Positions 10,093 to 18,239 of a DNA stretch of 64,000 nt are shown one piece after another. Under the pieces are notes generated by a model that was given only the letters and a program-made list of their open reading frames with translations, did no database searches and was not told the origin of the DNA. Location: assembly GCA_031431475.1 (NCBI GenBank), contig JANPDL010000016.1, positions 1 to 64,000 on the forward strand, read 5' to 3'. Numbering within the stretch: the first letter of the stretch is position 1; the number at the start of each line of letters is the position of its first letter. The stretch comes from JADCCX01 sp031431475 (GTDB taxonomy: Bacteria; Pseudomonadota; Alphaproteobacteria; Rhizobiales; Beijerinckiaceae). The position numbers and the translations under genes are program-made.

Positions 10093-11103
10093 TCATGGTT
10101 GCGGATGCCTTTCCCAGAAAACCGAACCGATGAAGGAGAAAACGATCTCTCCCTTTTGGTTCACGCCGGTGTTGTAATGCCGGACGATGCCCCATTCGGG
10201 TCGCGAGGCGGAGACGCGCTTCTCGAAGATCGATGACGTGTAGCGGATCGTATCGCCCGCATAAACCGGCTTGATCCATCTCAGATGCTGGAAGCCGGGC
10301 GAGGGACCAAGCCGCGCCGGGCGCTCGCCGCGCTGCATGGCGTTCATGGCGGCAGCCGTGCGGTTGCGCACCATCTGGCCCATCCAGACGGAACCGGTGT
10401 GCCACCCCGATGCGATAAGTCCGCCGAAGATAGAGGCCTTGGCCGCGACAGGATCGATGTGAAAGGATTGCGGATCGAAATCCCGGGCAAAGGCGATGAT
10501 ATCGGCCTCCGTGAACGTGACCGCGCCCAGATCGAGTCGGTCGCCAACCGTCAGGTCCTCGAAGAACGGAATCGTGTCGAAATCCCTGTCCACGAACGCG
10601 GGCAGCACTGGCGGTTTGGTTGAGAAGGGCTGCGCAGCCGAATCGCTCAGCGCTTCAGTGCCGCGCCGCCCGATCATGATGAGGTTGGTCTGTTCAAACA
10701 CCGCCTCATCCCGCTGATTGAAGAGTTCGAAGCGGAAATTGACGAAACCGCGATCCGGCTTCGTGATAGATGGTCGCTGGTCCACGATATGGCGGATGCC
10801 GCGCAGGACATCGCCCACCTTCACCGGTCTCAGCCATTTCAGCTCGGACACGCCGGGCGAGCCCATGCTGGCTGCATCCAGAATGAAATCATCCGCGATC
10901 ATCCGCATGTTCAGCGCTGCTGTGTACCAGCCTGATGCGATCAACTCGCCCGCCATGGTGGCTTTGGCGGCCATCTCGTCAACATGCATAGGCTGCGCGT
11001 CGAACTGGCGGGCAAAGGCCAGCATGGGCTCGCGCTTGACCGTGAGCGAGCCATAGGTCGTGGCAGAACCGGGGGTGAAATCTTCGAAGTGTAGGGAGGG
11101 CAT
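10093..11103 (-). CDS. Double-hotdog MaoC-like enoyl-CoA hydratase/dehydratase
   Basis: 336 residues made of two MaoC-type hotdog domains. Each keeps the hydratase Asp/His pair: 'FARQFDAQPMHVDEMAAKA' near 30-50 and 'FARDFDPQSFHIDPVAAKA' near 195-215. Two intact sites is notable, because fused enzymes often have only one. The reaction is probably hydration of an enoyl-CoA or dehydration of a 3-hydroxyacyl-CoA; mesaconyl-CoA-type hydratases have the same architecture. It is transcribed into moxR with a 10-base gap. Confidence 0.82.
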   Translation of the reverse strand: MPSLHFEDFTPGSATTYGSLTVKREPMLAFARQFDAQPMHVDEMAAKATMAGELIASGWYTAALNMRMIADDFILDAASMGSPGVSELKWLRPVKVGDVLRGIRHIVDQRPSITKPDRGFVNFRFELFNQRDEAVFEQTNLIMIGRRGTEALSDSAAQPFSTKPPVLPAFVDRDFDTIPFFEDLTVGDRLDLGAVTFTEADIIAFARDFDPQSFHIDPVAAKASIFGGLIASGWHTGSVWMGQMVRNRTAAAMNAMQRGERPARLGPSPGFQHLRWIKPVYAGDTIRYTSSIFEKRVSASRPEWGIVRHYNTGVNQKGEIVFSFIGSVFWERHPQP

Positions 11104-11113
11104 GGATGCAAGC

Positions 11114-11536
11114 TTACAATTGGTTTGGCGTTACGGCCCGCAGCCCAAGCGCGGTAGCTGCCGCCGCTTGCCTACGGTCCTGCGTGGCGATCGACATATC
11201 AAGGCGCTGGGCAAGTGCGAGGTGCAAAGCGTCCGGCATCCTGAGTCCGAGTTCAAACCGGCGCACGAAGCGCGTGGCCTGCGCGACATCCTTTGGCTCC
11301 ATCGTGACACGCCTGGCGTTGCGGTCGGCCCAGTCCTGCAACAGCACCAGAATCCTTTCGGCCTCATTTGCATCGATCTGCCGTCTGCGGACCCGGATCG
11401 ACATTGCCGAGCATACCTCGCCAAACGCGAAGTCGCTGACCACAGGTTGATCAGCTACCCTGATCATTGCGAGGACAGCGACAGACGTCGGCTCCGGGAC
11501 GATCAGCGACACGAGAACGCTGGCGTCGCAAAGCAT
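11114..11536 (-). CDS. vapC: VapC-type PIN-domain toxin
   Basis: A 140-residue PIN ribonuclease with the expected acidic set: Asp4 (CDASVLV), Glu in 'FGEVCSA', Asp in 'MPDALHLALAQ' and Asp in 'ATQDRRQ'. It starts one base after the stop of its antitoxin, as in most vapBC pairs. Toxins of this kind cut tRNA or rRNA when the antitoxin is lost. The C-terminus lies about 10 bases from the MaoC-like gene start, so both may share a transcript. Confidence 0.88.
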   Translation of the reverse strand: MLCDASVLVSLIVPEPTSVAVLAMIRVADQPVVSDFAFGEVCSAMSIRVRRRQIDANEAERILVLLQDWADRNARRVTMEPKDVAQATRFVRRFELGLRMPDALHLALAQRLDMSIATQDRRQAAAATALGLRAVTPNQL

Positions 11537-11537
11537 A

Positions 11538-11792
11538 TCAGTGGTCGCCCTCGTCCCGCATTTCGCGGATCAACGATGCGGCGGATTGTTGCATTGGTGT
11601 GAAGCCAGCTCGGCGCTCTGCCAGCCACTTCAGCCCATGCGGGTCCGCCGGATCGATGTCTAACCCGCTTACGGCGCGAACCTCGGCGACAGCCTTCCCA
11701 TGCCGCGTGATGATGATCTGCTCGCCAGCCTCTGCTGCTTGCAGAAGTGACGGTAGCTGGGCCTTGGCTTGGGCTACGCTGACGGTGCGCAT
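11538..11792 (-). CDS. vapB: Phd/YefM-family antitoxin
   Basis: 84 residues. The N-terminal 45 residues fit the Phd/YefM DNA-binding fold (VSVAQAKAQLPSLLQAAEAG followed by 'IIITRHGKAVAEV'). The C-terminal part (about 50-84) would bind and block the toxin. AGGAG is seven bases before the ATG. A perfect inverted repeat in front of the gene is the likely site of autorepression. Confidence 0.9.
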   Translation of the reverse strand: MRTVSVAQAKAQLPSLLQAAEAGEQIIITRHGKAVAEVRAVSGLDIDPADPHGLKWLAERRAGFTPMQQSAASLIREMRDEGDH

Positions 11793-11810
11793 GGGTGAAC
11801 TCCTATGTGT

Positions 11811-11841
11811 GTATTATGACCATAATATTTGGTCATAATAC
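11811..11841. promoter_or_regulatory. Palindromic operator of the VapBC pair
   Basis: Perfect 11-base arms GTATTATGACC (11811-11821) and GGTCATAATAC (11831-11841) flank a 9-base AT-rich spacer. The element begins 19 bases upstream of the antitoxin ATG, where a Phd-type repressor dimer would cover the promoter. Inside it the TATTATGACCATAATA portion is itself near-palindromic, which would allow two dimers. Confidence 0.75.
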
Positions 11842-11892
11842 AATTTGCAACCCGCTACATGAATCTCAGGTATCTTGGCGCCCTAGCAGCGT

Positions 11893-12153
11893 TCAACTTG
11901 CAGCAAAAACCGCCAGAACCGCACCAATCGCCGCAATGGCGAGCAACACATAGAATGCGGTGACGAACAGGGTGAAAAAGATGGAAAACAGGATTGCTGC
12001 CAGCAACAGGATGAGTCCGATGGCAATGATGCGTACCCATGCCGGACGCTCAAGCGATGCTTCCCAGCCGAACAGCATGCGGACGAGGGCGTAAACGCCA
12101 CGTGCTGTCAGCTCGACGATGCCGGTTATCAGATCACTGATGGTGTCCAGCAT
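11893..12153 (-). CDS. Small membrane protein of unknown function
   Basis: 86 residues with an amphipathic start (residues 1-35) and one long or two adjacent hydrophobic segments between about 42 and 85 (IIAIGLILLLAAILFSIFF and the following stretch). No known family comes to mind. It lies 12 bases after the ychF stop region's flank on the same strand, downstream of no obvious partner, and its initiator ATG is preceded by a GGAG-like sequence (GGAGACCCTCCC). Confidence 0.65.
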   Translation of the reverse strand: MLDTISDLITGIVELTARGVYALVRMLFGWEASLERPAWVRIIAIGLILLLAAILFSIFFTLFVTAFYVLLAIAAIGAVLAVFAAS

Positions 12154-12165
12154 GGGAGGGTCTCC

Positions 12166-13263
12166 TCACGTATTGAACCGAAAATGCATCACATCGCCAT
12201 CAGCAACAATATACTCTTTCCCCTCAAGACGGAACTTGCCTGCTTCGCGCGCGCCAGCCTCCCCCTTGAACGCCACGTAGTCGGGATAGGCAATCGTCTC
12301 CGACCTGATGAAGCCCTTCTCGAAATCCGTGTGGATCACGCCAGCAGCCGCAGGGGCTTTGGTTCCCCTGGTGATGGTCCAGGCGCGGGCTTCCTTGGGT
12401 CCCACGGTGAAATAGGTCAGCAGACCAAGCAGTTCATAACCCTCGCGGATGACGCGGTTGAGGCCGGGTTCCGGGAGACCGACGGCATCCAGAAAGTCCT
12501 TCTGGTCTTCCTGCGCCATGACGGCAATTTCGCTCTCGATCTTGGCGGAGACGACGACGGCCTTGGCGCCTTCGGACTTCGCGCGAGCAAAAACGCGCTC
12601 GGAGAAGGCATTGCCCTTGTCAGCGGAAGCCTCTTCCACATTGCAGACATAAAGCACGGGTTTGGACGTGATGAGCTGGAGCGCCTGAAACGAGGCTTCC
12701 TCGTCCTGCGAGCGCTTGACCATTCGGGCGGGCTTGCCGTCGCGTAAAAGTGGGAGGGCGCGGTTGACAAGATCCAGCGCTTCCTTCGCCTCCTTGTCTC
12801 CCGTTTTGGCCTTCTTCTCGAGATTGATGACGCGCTTCTCGAGGCTGTCGAGATCGGCCAGCATCAGTTCGGTGTCGATGGTGTCGATGTCCGACAGCGG
12901 ATCGATCTTGCCTTCGACATGCGTGATGTCGCCGTCCTCGAAACAGCGCACGACATGGGCGATGGCATCGCATTCGCGGATGTTGCCGAGGAACTGGTTG
13001 CCCAGACCCTCGCCCTTCGACGCGCCGCGCACGAGGCCCGCGATATCGACGAAGGTGAGGCGCGTCGGGATGATCTGCTGCGATCCCGCGATGGCCGAGA
13101 GCTTGTCCAGCCGCTCATCCGGCACGGCCACATCGCCCACGTTGGGCTCAATGGTGCAGAACGGATAGTTTGCAGCCTGCGCCGCAGCAGTCTGCGTTAG
13201 CGCGTTGAAGAGGGTCGACTTGCCGACATTCGGCAGACCGACGATACCGCATTTGAAGCCCAT
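12166..13263 (-). CDS. ychF: Redox-regulated ATPase/GTPase YchF
   Basis: Obg-family P-loop protein that binds ribosomes and hydrolyses ATP in preference to GTP. The G1 loop GLPNVGKST is at 9-17, the G3 'DIAGLVRGA' near 74, and a coiled-coil insert lies near 135-160 (SLEKRVINLEKKAKTGDKEAK). The C-terminal TGS domain includes 'LLTYFTVGPKEARAWTI' and 'IHTDFEKGFIRSE'. At 365 residues it is full length. No G4 NKxD is seen, as expected for YchF. Confidence 0.96.
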   Translation of the reverse strand: MGFKCGIVGLPNVGKSTLFNALTQTAAAQAANYPFCTIEPNVGDVAVPDERLDKLSAIAGSQQIIPTRLTFVDIAGLVRGASKGEGLGNQFLGNIRECDAIAHVVRCFEDGDITHVEGKIDPLSDIDTIDTELMLADLDSLEKRVINLEKKAKTGDKEAKEALDLVNRALPLLRDGKPARMVKRSQDEEASFQALQLITSKPVLYVCNVEEASADKGNAFSERVFARAKSEGAKAVVVSAKIESEIAVMAQEDQKDFLDAVGLPEPGLNRVIREGYELLGLLTYFTVGPKEARAWTITRGTKAPAAAGVIHTDFEKGFIRSETIAYPDYVAFKGEAGAREAGKFRLEGKEYIVADGDVMHFRFNT

Positions 13264-13343
13264 GATGGTTCCAGATCTAAAATAGGAGTTGATGGGTGCA
13301 GTAGCGGGATGTGCGCGATCAAACCACCAGAATTTTTGCGGTC

Positions 13344-14333
13344 TTAGCTTACACCATGGACCCAGGAGCCTTGTGCGAAGACTTTTGCCGTGTCGTCATC
13401 TTCCAGGCAGCGGATCGGTGCGCCCTTCTTCAGTACGCGACCAACCTCAGTCACCTGCACACCAATGGCCAGACACTCCGCCAGAAACGCTTTGGCTTTG
13501 TCTGCCGGAACGGCGGCGAGCACCTCGTAATCATCGCCACCAGTCAGTGCTGTCTCCAGCATGGCAGGATCATGCCGGATTACCGCACGCGCCGCCACGG
13601 AATGCGGAACCTCGTCCAGCCGGATATCCGCACCCAACCCGGCGAGGCCGATCATCTTGGTCAGGTCGCCCACAAAGCCATCCGAGATGTCCATAGCGGC
13701 ATGGGCGTGGCAGCGCAGTGCAGCCGCGATGGTGTTGCGGGGGCGGGGCACGAGATAGCGCTGGTTCAGAAAGGCCAGATGATCCTCCGCCAACGGCCAT
13801 GCATTGCCCGAGCGGGCAGAAAGCCGCGCCTTCAAGCCAATGGCCGCATCGCCGATGGTGCCGGTGACGAAAAGCCTGTCACCGGGCTGCGCCTGGCCGC
13901 GTCTGACCATCGTTCCTTCAGGAACCGCGCCGAAAGCGGTGATGGAAAGCGTCAGCGGACCGGAGGATATGACAGTGTCACCGCCCAGTAGCGGGCAGTT
14001 GCCTTGCTTCGCCATCGCACCAAGGCCAGTGGCAAAGCCCGCAATCCATGAATCATCGGTGTGCTGCGGTAAAATCAGGCTGAGCACGAATCCCAGCGGA
14101 TCGGCACCCTTGGCGGCAAGGTCCGAGAGGTTCACACCGAGCGCCTTCTGCGCAATCGTCTCCGCCGGATCATCAGCAAAGAAATGCACATCAGCGACAA
14201 TGGCGTCCGTGGTGATGACCAGCTCATGCCCTTCGGGAGGTTTGATCAGCGCGGCATCATCCAGCAACTGCAGTCCGCCTGCACCGGCGATGGGCGCGAA
14301 ATGGCGGGCGATGATGTCGAATTCGGAGGGCAT
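13344..14333 (-). CDS. thiL: Thiamine-monophosphate kinase
   Basis: Phosphorylates thiamine monophosphate to the cofactor thiamine diphosphate. The open frame extends further upstream inside nusB, but the start is taken at ATG 14333 because the family begins with 'SEFDIIARHF' and the ATG overlaps the nusB stop (TGATG). Motifs include 'LLDDAALI', 'TTDAIVADVHF', 'GGDTVIS' and 'MDISDGFVGDL', with metal-binding aspartates as in the PurM/ThiL superfamily. 329 residues is the usual length. It is the last gene of a ribH-nusB-thiL operon. Confidence 0.95.
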   Translation of the reverse strand: MPSEFDIIARHFAPIAGAGGLQLLDDAALIKPPEGHELVITTDAIVADVHFFADDPAETIAQKALGVNLSDLAAKGADPLGFVLSLILPQHTDDSWIAGFATGLGAMAKQGNCPLLGGDTVISSGPLTLSITAFGAVPEGTMVRRGQAQPGDRLFVTGTIGDAAIGLKARLSARSGNAWPLAEDHLAFLNQRYLVPRPRNTIAAALRCHAHAAMDISDGFVGDLTKMIGLAGLGADIRLDEVPHSVAARAVIRHDPAMLETALTGGDDYEVLAAVPADKAKAFLAECLAIGVQVTEVGRVLKKGAPIRCLEDDDTAKVFAQGSWVHGVS

Positions 14334-14836
14334 CACGCCTTCTCCGGCAGTTCTCCCTGCCTTGCAGCGCGGGCCAGCCGGTCGAGAACCGCGTTGACCA
14401 TGGAGGTCTCCTCCTTCTCGAAGAAGGCGCGGGCGATATCGACATATTCCGAGATGACGACCTTTACCGGCACATCGGGTGTCATCATCAATTCCCACGC
14501 CCCGGCACGCAGGATGGCGCGCATCAGGGTTTCGATCCGCTTCAGTGGCCAGCCCTTGGCGAGCAGTTCGTCGATGGTGGGATCGATGCGCTTCTGGCGG
14601 TCGAGCACGCCCTGCACGATGAGGCGGAAGAGCGTGGAATCGGCCGGTTTGTAGAGATCGTCCTCGATTTCCTTGCCCATCCAGTGGCGCTCGAACTCGA
14701 TGATGATCAGGTCCAGTCCCTTGCCCGTCAGGTCCATCTGGTAGAGCGCCTGCACGGCGGCAAGGCGTGCGGCGGAGCGGCGTTCGCCGAGGCCGACATG
14801 GGCGCGTTTAGGTTGCTTGGGAGCGATATCGGTCAC
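14333..14836 (-). CDS. nusB: Transcription antitermination factor NusB
   Basis: All-helical RNA-binding protein that, with NusE (S10), binds boxA RNA and supports rRNA antitermination. 167 residues with recognisable family blocks 'RRSAARLAAVQALYQMDLTG' and 'RAGAWELMMTPDVPVKVVISEYVDIARAF'. The start overlaps ribH by 4 bases (ATGA) and the stop overlaps thiL by one base, so three genes are tightly coupled. Confidence 0.95.
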   Translation of the reverse strand: MTDIAPKQPKRAHVGLGERRSAARLAAVQALYQMDLTGKGLDLIIIEFERHWMGKEIEDDLYKPADSTLFRLIVQGVLDRQKRIDPTIDELLAKGWPLKRIETLMRAILRAGAWELMMTPDVPVKVVISEYVDIARAFFEKEETSMVNAVLDRLARAARQGELPEKA

Positions 14837-15324
14837 GCCGCTGCTCCATAGCTGCGCTTCAGCCGGATCAGCGCCAGGGCCGCGTTGGCGGCATCACCGC
14901 CCTTGTTCATCCGGTTGCGGTAGGCGCGGGCCACGGCCTGCTCCTCGTTTTCGACAGTCAGGATTCCGTTACCCAGAGCCAATTTGTAAGCCACTGTCAT
15001 GTCCATCAGGGCGCGCGAGCTTTCACCCGCTACCACCTCGAAATGGTAGGTCTCGCCGCGCACCACGCAGCCGAGCGCCACTGCGCCATCATACGGCGCT
15101 CCGGCGGCTTCCGCGCCGTCCATGGCAATGCAGATCGCAGCAGGGATTTCGAGCGCGCCGGGGACGGTGATCACATCAACAGTGCCGCCCACGGCTTCCA
15201 CGGCTTCCCGTGCGCCTGCCACCAGCTCATCATTGATATGATCGTAGAAGCGGCCTTCCACCACCAGAATGCGCACGCCGGGCAATGGCGACTGCGCGGT
15301 CAATGTTCGGCTGGGAGCGGCCAT
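14833..15324 (-). CDS. ribH: 6,7-Dimethyl-8-ribityllumazine synthase
   Basis: Penultimate enzyme of riboflavin synthesis; condenses the ribityl-aminouracil with a four-carbon phosphate, usually in a large shell. 163 residues. Family marks are 'VVEGRFYDHINDEL', 'VPGALEIPAA', 'VALGCVVRGETYHFE' with the active His, and 'NGILTVENEEQA'. It leads the ribH-nusB-thiL set. The ribD and ribE genes that often precede ribH in this group of bacteria are not here, and no FMN riboswitch is visible in the 100 bases upstream. Confidence 0.95.
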   Translation of the reverse strand: MAAPSRTLTAQSPLPGVRILVVEGRFYDHINDELVAGAREAVEAVGGTVDVITVPGALEIPAAICIAMDGAEAAGAPYDGAVALGCVVRGETYHFEVVAGESSRALMDMTVAYKLALGNGILTVENEEQAVARAYRNRMNKGGDAANAALALIRLKRSYGAAA

Positions 15325-15427
15325 GGATCGGGTCTTTCAAAGAGCGAAGGTAGTCGCAAGTGAGCGGCCATTTAGGGGGAAGGCGGTGGTGAAGCAAGGC
15401 TGCAATCCCGCAAGGCAGACCTGCATT

Positions 15428-15895
15428 CTACCGCTTCCCCTCGTCCTTGTCCTTGAGTTCATCAACGATGGTGCCGAAATCGCTGGCCTCGTTGAAGTTC
15501 CTGTAAACCGAGGCGAAGCGCACATAGGCCACATGATCAAGGTTCTTGAGCGCCCCCATGATGGTTTCGCCTACCTGCTCGGAGGAAACCTCGGTTTCGC
15601 CCATGCTTTCCAGCTGGCTGACGATGCCGTTGATCAGGCGCTCCAGCCGCTCGGGCGAGACGTCGCGCTTGCGCAAAGCGACAGAAACGGACCGCGCCAG
15701 CTTGTCTCGCTCGAACGGCACACGGCGGCCTGAGCGCTTGACTACGGTCAACTCACGCAACTGCACGCGCTCGAACGTGGTGAACCGACCACCACAGGCA
15801 TCGCAGACGCGGCGGCGACGAATGGTAGTGTGGTCATCCGCCGGGCGGCTGTCCTTGACCTGTGTTTCGAGGGAGCCGCAGAAGGGGCAACGCAT
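15428..15895 (-). CDS. nrdR: Transcriptional repressor NrdR of ribonucleotide reductase genes
   Basis: 155 residues. The N-terminal zinc ribbon has two Cys pairs (MRCPFCGS and CDACGGRF), and an ATP-cone domain follows (about 48-138; 'VVKRSGRRVPFERDKLARSV'). The protein senses ATP/dATP and represses nrd genes at NrdR boxes. It lies about 100 bases from ribH; in many relatives nrdR-ribD-ribE-ribH are contiguous. Confidence 0.96.
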   Translation of the reverse strand: MRCPFCGSLETQVKDSRPADDHTTIRRRRVCDACGGRFTTFERVQLRELTVVKRSGRRVPFERDKLARSVSVALRKRDVSPERLERLINGIVSQLESMGETEVSSEQVGETIMGALKNLDHVAYVRFASVYRNFNEASDFGTIVDELKDKDEGKR

Positions 15896-15975
15896 CAGGA
15901 AAGCTCTTTCGTTTTGCCACAGCCGTAGGATTACAGGCCCGCCGGGTCAACGCTCTCTCCTGAATGACTTGCTTG

Positions 15976-16299
15976 CTACAACGGCTTGACCTTGACCGCA
16001 GGACGCTGCTTCCAGCGGTTGCGCAATCTTTCAAGATTGTCTCCGGCCTGCAAGCGGGTGCCGCGCTCCAGCAGTTCCGTGAGGTATGTCTCATAATCCA
16101 CGCCAGCGGCTTCGGCCCGCGAAAGGCGAAACATCACGATGTTATGGGGCGCGGATTTGCGGGCGCGCTTCACCGCATATTTCCACTGGAAATAGACGTT
16201 GGGGTCGCCGTCTCCCCATTCGGGAATATGCTGCGGCGGGTCTTCCAGAGGTGGCCCGCCGTTGTGATCGGGCGGAAGGGGCAAATCTTCATCGGACAT
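15976..16299 (-). CDS. Conserved hypothetical protein (107 residues)
   Basis: Small basic, soluble protein. The N-terminus is proline-rich and contains 'PPDHNGGPPLEDPPQHIPEWG', and the rest is helical and charged (VYFQWKYAVKRARKSAPHNI; LTELLERGTRL). I recognise the 'DHNGGPP' motif as recurrent in unannotated proteobacterial and phage proteins, but no function is known to me. It is divergent from the XRE-cupin regulator, with 38 AT-rich bases between the starts. Confidence 0.65.
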   Translation of the reverse strand: MSDEDLPLPPDHNGGPPLEDPPQHIPEWGDGDPNVYFQWKYAVKRARKSAPHNIVMFRLSRAEAAGVDYETYLTELLERGTRLQAGDNLERLRNRWKQRPAVKVKPL

Positions 16300-16303
16300 G
16301 ATC

Positions 16304-16331
16304 TTGACTCTACTATAATAGAATTTATTCT
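16304..16331. promoter_or_regulatory. AT-rich intergenic control region of the XRE-cupin gene
   Basis: TATAAT at 16314-16319 is a good -10 candidate for the plus-strand regulator gene, implying a very short leader of about 12 bases. Directly after it AGAAT-TT-ATTCT (16320-16331) forms a 5-base-arm palindrome that could be a binding site for the regulator itself. No convincing -35 was found. Confidence 0.3.
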
Positions 16332-16337
16332 CTGATC

Positions 16338-16919
16338 ATGGATAAAAATCAAGAGACAACAGATGCTGACGCTCTCGATGGCAGGATTGCCTCGCGCGTC
16401 AAGGCGCTTCGCCTGGCCGGAGGCTTCACTATTGATGGCCTGGCGGAAAAATCCGGCGTTTCGCGTGCCATGATCTCGAAGATCGAGCGCGGCGATGTCA
16501 GCCCTACGGCAGTGCTGCTGGCCAAGCTCTCCAATGCGCTTGACGTGACTCTGTCGCAACTCTTCCGGGATGGCGATGACGACGGCATGCTGGTGCGTGC
16601 CACTTCGCGACGTGTCTGGCGCGATCCCGCTACCGGCTATATCCGCCGCAATGTCTCGCCCGTGTCATCGCCGGTTGATATCGTAGATGTGACCCTGCCG
16701 CCGGGCGCGCATGTCACACATGACAATGCAGTGCCGCTGCACCTCACACAGTTGATCTGGGTGTTCGAGGGGCAACTCACCATGAGCATTGATGGCGTTA
16801 CCCATGTGCTGGGAGCAGGGGATTGCCTGCAAATGCGGCTGGACCGGCCTATCAGCTTCCAGAACCAGTCCGTGTGGAATGTCCGTTATGCCGTCCTTCT
16901 GGCGCGAGGCAGCCGATGA
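16338..16919 (+). CDS. XRE-family transcriptional regulator with C-terminal cupin domain
   Basis: 193 residues. An HTH_3 domain lies at about 15-70 (VKALRLAGGFTIDGLAEKSG, then 'VSRAMISKIERGDVSPT'). A cupin follows at about 110-180 (PPGAHVTHDN; 'QLIWVFEGQLTMSIDG'; 'GDCLQMRLDRP'). Such proteins bind a small ligand in the cupin and usually control a neighbouring gene. The stop overlaps the start of a GNAT acetyltransferase (ATGA), so the two are one operon, and the ligand may be the acetyltransferase substrate or product. That last point is inference. Confidence 0.88.
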   Translation: MDKNQETTDADALDGRIASRVKALRLAGGFTIDGLAEKSGVSRAMISKIERGDVSPTAVLLAKLSNALDVTLSQLFRDGDDDGMLVRATSRRVWRDPATGYIRRNVSPVSSPVDIVDVTLPPGAHVTHDNAVPLHLTQLIWVFEGQLTMSIDGVTHVLGAGDCLQMRLDRPISFQNQSVWNVRYAVLLARGSR

Positions 16920-17458
16920 GTGTCACGATCCGTTCTATCGATGCTGCAGAAGCGAACTGTCAGCTGCCGGCCCTGTCCGGATTGCTGGTGGATGCGGTCG
17001 CCCATGGCGCTTCGGTCAATTTCATGGTGGGTTTAAATCTTCAGGAGGCCGAAGCCTACTGGATCAGGCAGATTGCAGGTCTGGCCACCGGGGACCGCAT
17101 CTGGCTGGTTGCAGAACAGAACGGCAGTCTGGTGGGTACCGTGATGTGCGTGTTCGCACCACAGCCCAATCAGCCATTCCGGGCAGAAGTTTCCAAGATG
17201 CTGGTGCATTCCTCGCAGCGCAGGCAGGGCATCGGTGCTTTGTTGCTGGCGGCAGTCGAGACTGCCGCGCTGGAGGCTGGCAGAACCATGCTGGTGCTGG
17301 ATACAAGTGAGGGCAGCGCGGGCGAACGGTTGTATCTCCGCTGTGGCTGGACCGCCATCGGCTCGATCCCGGGCTATGCCTATGCAACGGACGGAAGACC
17401 GGAAGCCGCGACATTCTTCTACAAACAGCTGGCCCCGACGCCGGTGTGGACAGGTTGA
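16916..17458 (+). CDS. GNAT-family N-acetyltransferase
   Basis: 180 residues. The acetyl-CoA pyrophosphate loop (motif A) is seen as 'RRQGIGALLLAAVETAA' after the strand 'AEVSKMLVHSS'. The C-terminal part 'MLVLDTSEGSAGERLYLRCGW' is typical of GNAT enzymes that modify small amines. I start at ATG 16916, overlapping the regulator stop, rather than the longer upstream open frame. It converges with pyrF with no gap at all between the two stop codons. Confidence 0.88.
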   Translation: MSVTIRSIDAAEANCQLPALSGLLVDAVAHGASVNFMVGLNLQEAEAYWIRQIAGLATGDRIWLVAEQNGSLVGTVMCVFAPQPNQPFRAEVSKMLVHSSQRRQGIGALLLAAVETAALEAGRTMLVLDTSEGSAGERLYLRCGWTAIGSIPGYAYATDGRPEAATFFYKQLAPTPVWTG

Positions 17459-18169
17459 TCAGTGGGCAGCTGCCACTTCCGCGATCACTGCCCTTGCCGC
17501 TTCCACCGGATCCACCGCCTGCGTGATCGGCCTGCCGACCACGAGATGATCCGCGCCTGCCCGGATCGCATCACCCGGTGTCATCACGCGCTTCTGGTCG
17601 CTACTGGCCGAGCCCACGGGCCGCACGCCGGGAGTGACGATCTTCAGGGCTTGCCCCACTGTTTCGCGCACCGAGCCTATCTCCAGTGGCGAACACACGA
17701 GGCCAGCCGCATGGTTTTCCTGCGCCTGCCGCGCACGGCGGCGCACGAGATCGGCGATACCCATACCGTAGCCCGCGCGGGCTGCATCATCCTCGCTCAT
17801 CGATGTCAGGACGCTGACGCCCAGAATGCCAAGGGTGGAGCCTTTCGCGCCCAGCGCAGCGGCAGCCAGCGTCTGGGGATAGGCGTGCACCGTCATGAAG
17901 GTTGCGCCAGTTCCGGCGATCTGCGCCGTGGCGCGCTCGACAGTGTTGGGGATATCGTGCAGCTTGAGGTCGAAAAATACCTTCTTGCCCGCCCGGATCA
18001 TTCGCTCGCCCAGCGGAATGCCACCGATATAGGCCAGCTCCATGCCGATTTTGTAGAAGGTTACATCATCACCGAGACGTTCGACCAGCGCTTCGGCATC
18101 ACGGATTGAAGGCACGTCGAGGGCGACAATCACGCGGTTGCGGGCATCACTCAATAGGGCATCAGTCAT
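17459..18169 (-). CDS. pyrF: Orotidine 5'-phosphate decarboxylase
   Basis: Final step of UMP synthesis. The conserved catalytic motif 'FFDLKLHDIPNTV' (Asp-x-Lys-x-x-Asp) is present near residues 62-74, with the phosphate-binding 'VTPGVRP' and 'DHLVVGRPIT' near the C-terminus. ATG 18169 is preferred to 18196 because AAGGAG sits seven bases before it. The gene ends exactly next to the convergent acetyltransferase. Confidence 0.95.
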   Translation of the reverse strand: MTDALLSDARNRVIVALDVPSIRDAEALVERLGDDVTFYKIGMELAYIGGIPLGERMIRAGKKVFFDLKLHDIPNTVERATAQIAGTGATFMTVHAYPQTLAAAALGAKGSTLGILGVSVLTSMSEDDAARAGYGMGIADLVRRRARQAQENHAAGLVCSPLEIGSVRETVGQALKIVTPGVRPVGSASSDQKRVMTPGDAIRAGADHLVVGRPITQAVDPVEAARAVIAEVAAAH

Positions 18170-18239
18170 GGGCTGCTCCTTGCGGGAGAGCATCAAAACC
18201 GGCTCACCCGCGTCGCCTTAGGACGGGGCAGCGCAAGGA

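Noticed and set aside
15325..15427. FMN riboswitch upstream of ribH
   Set aside because: The interval is only about 100 bases and lacks the conserved RFN blocks.
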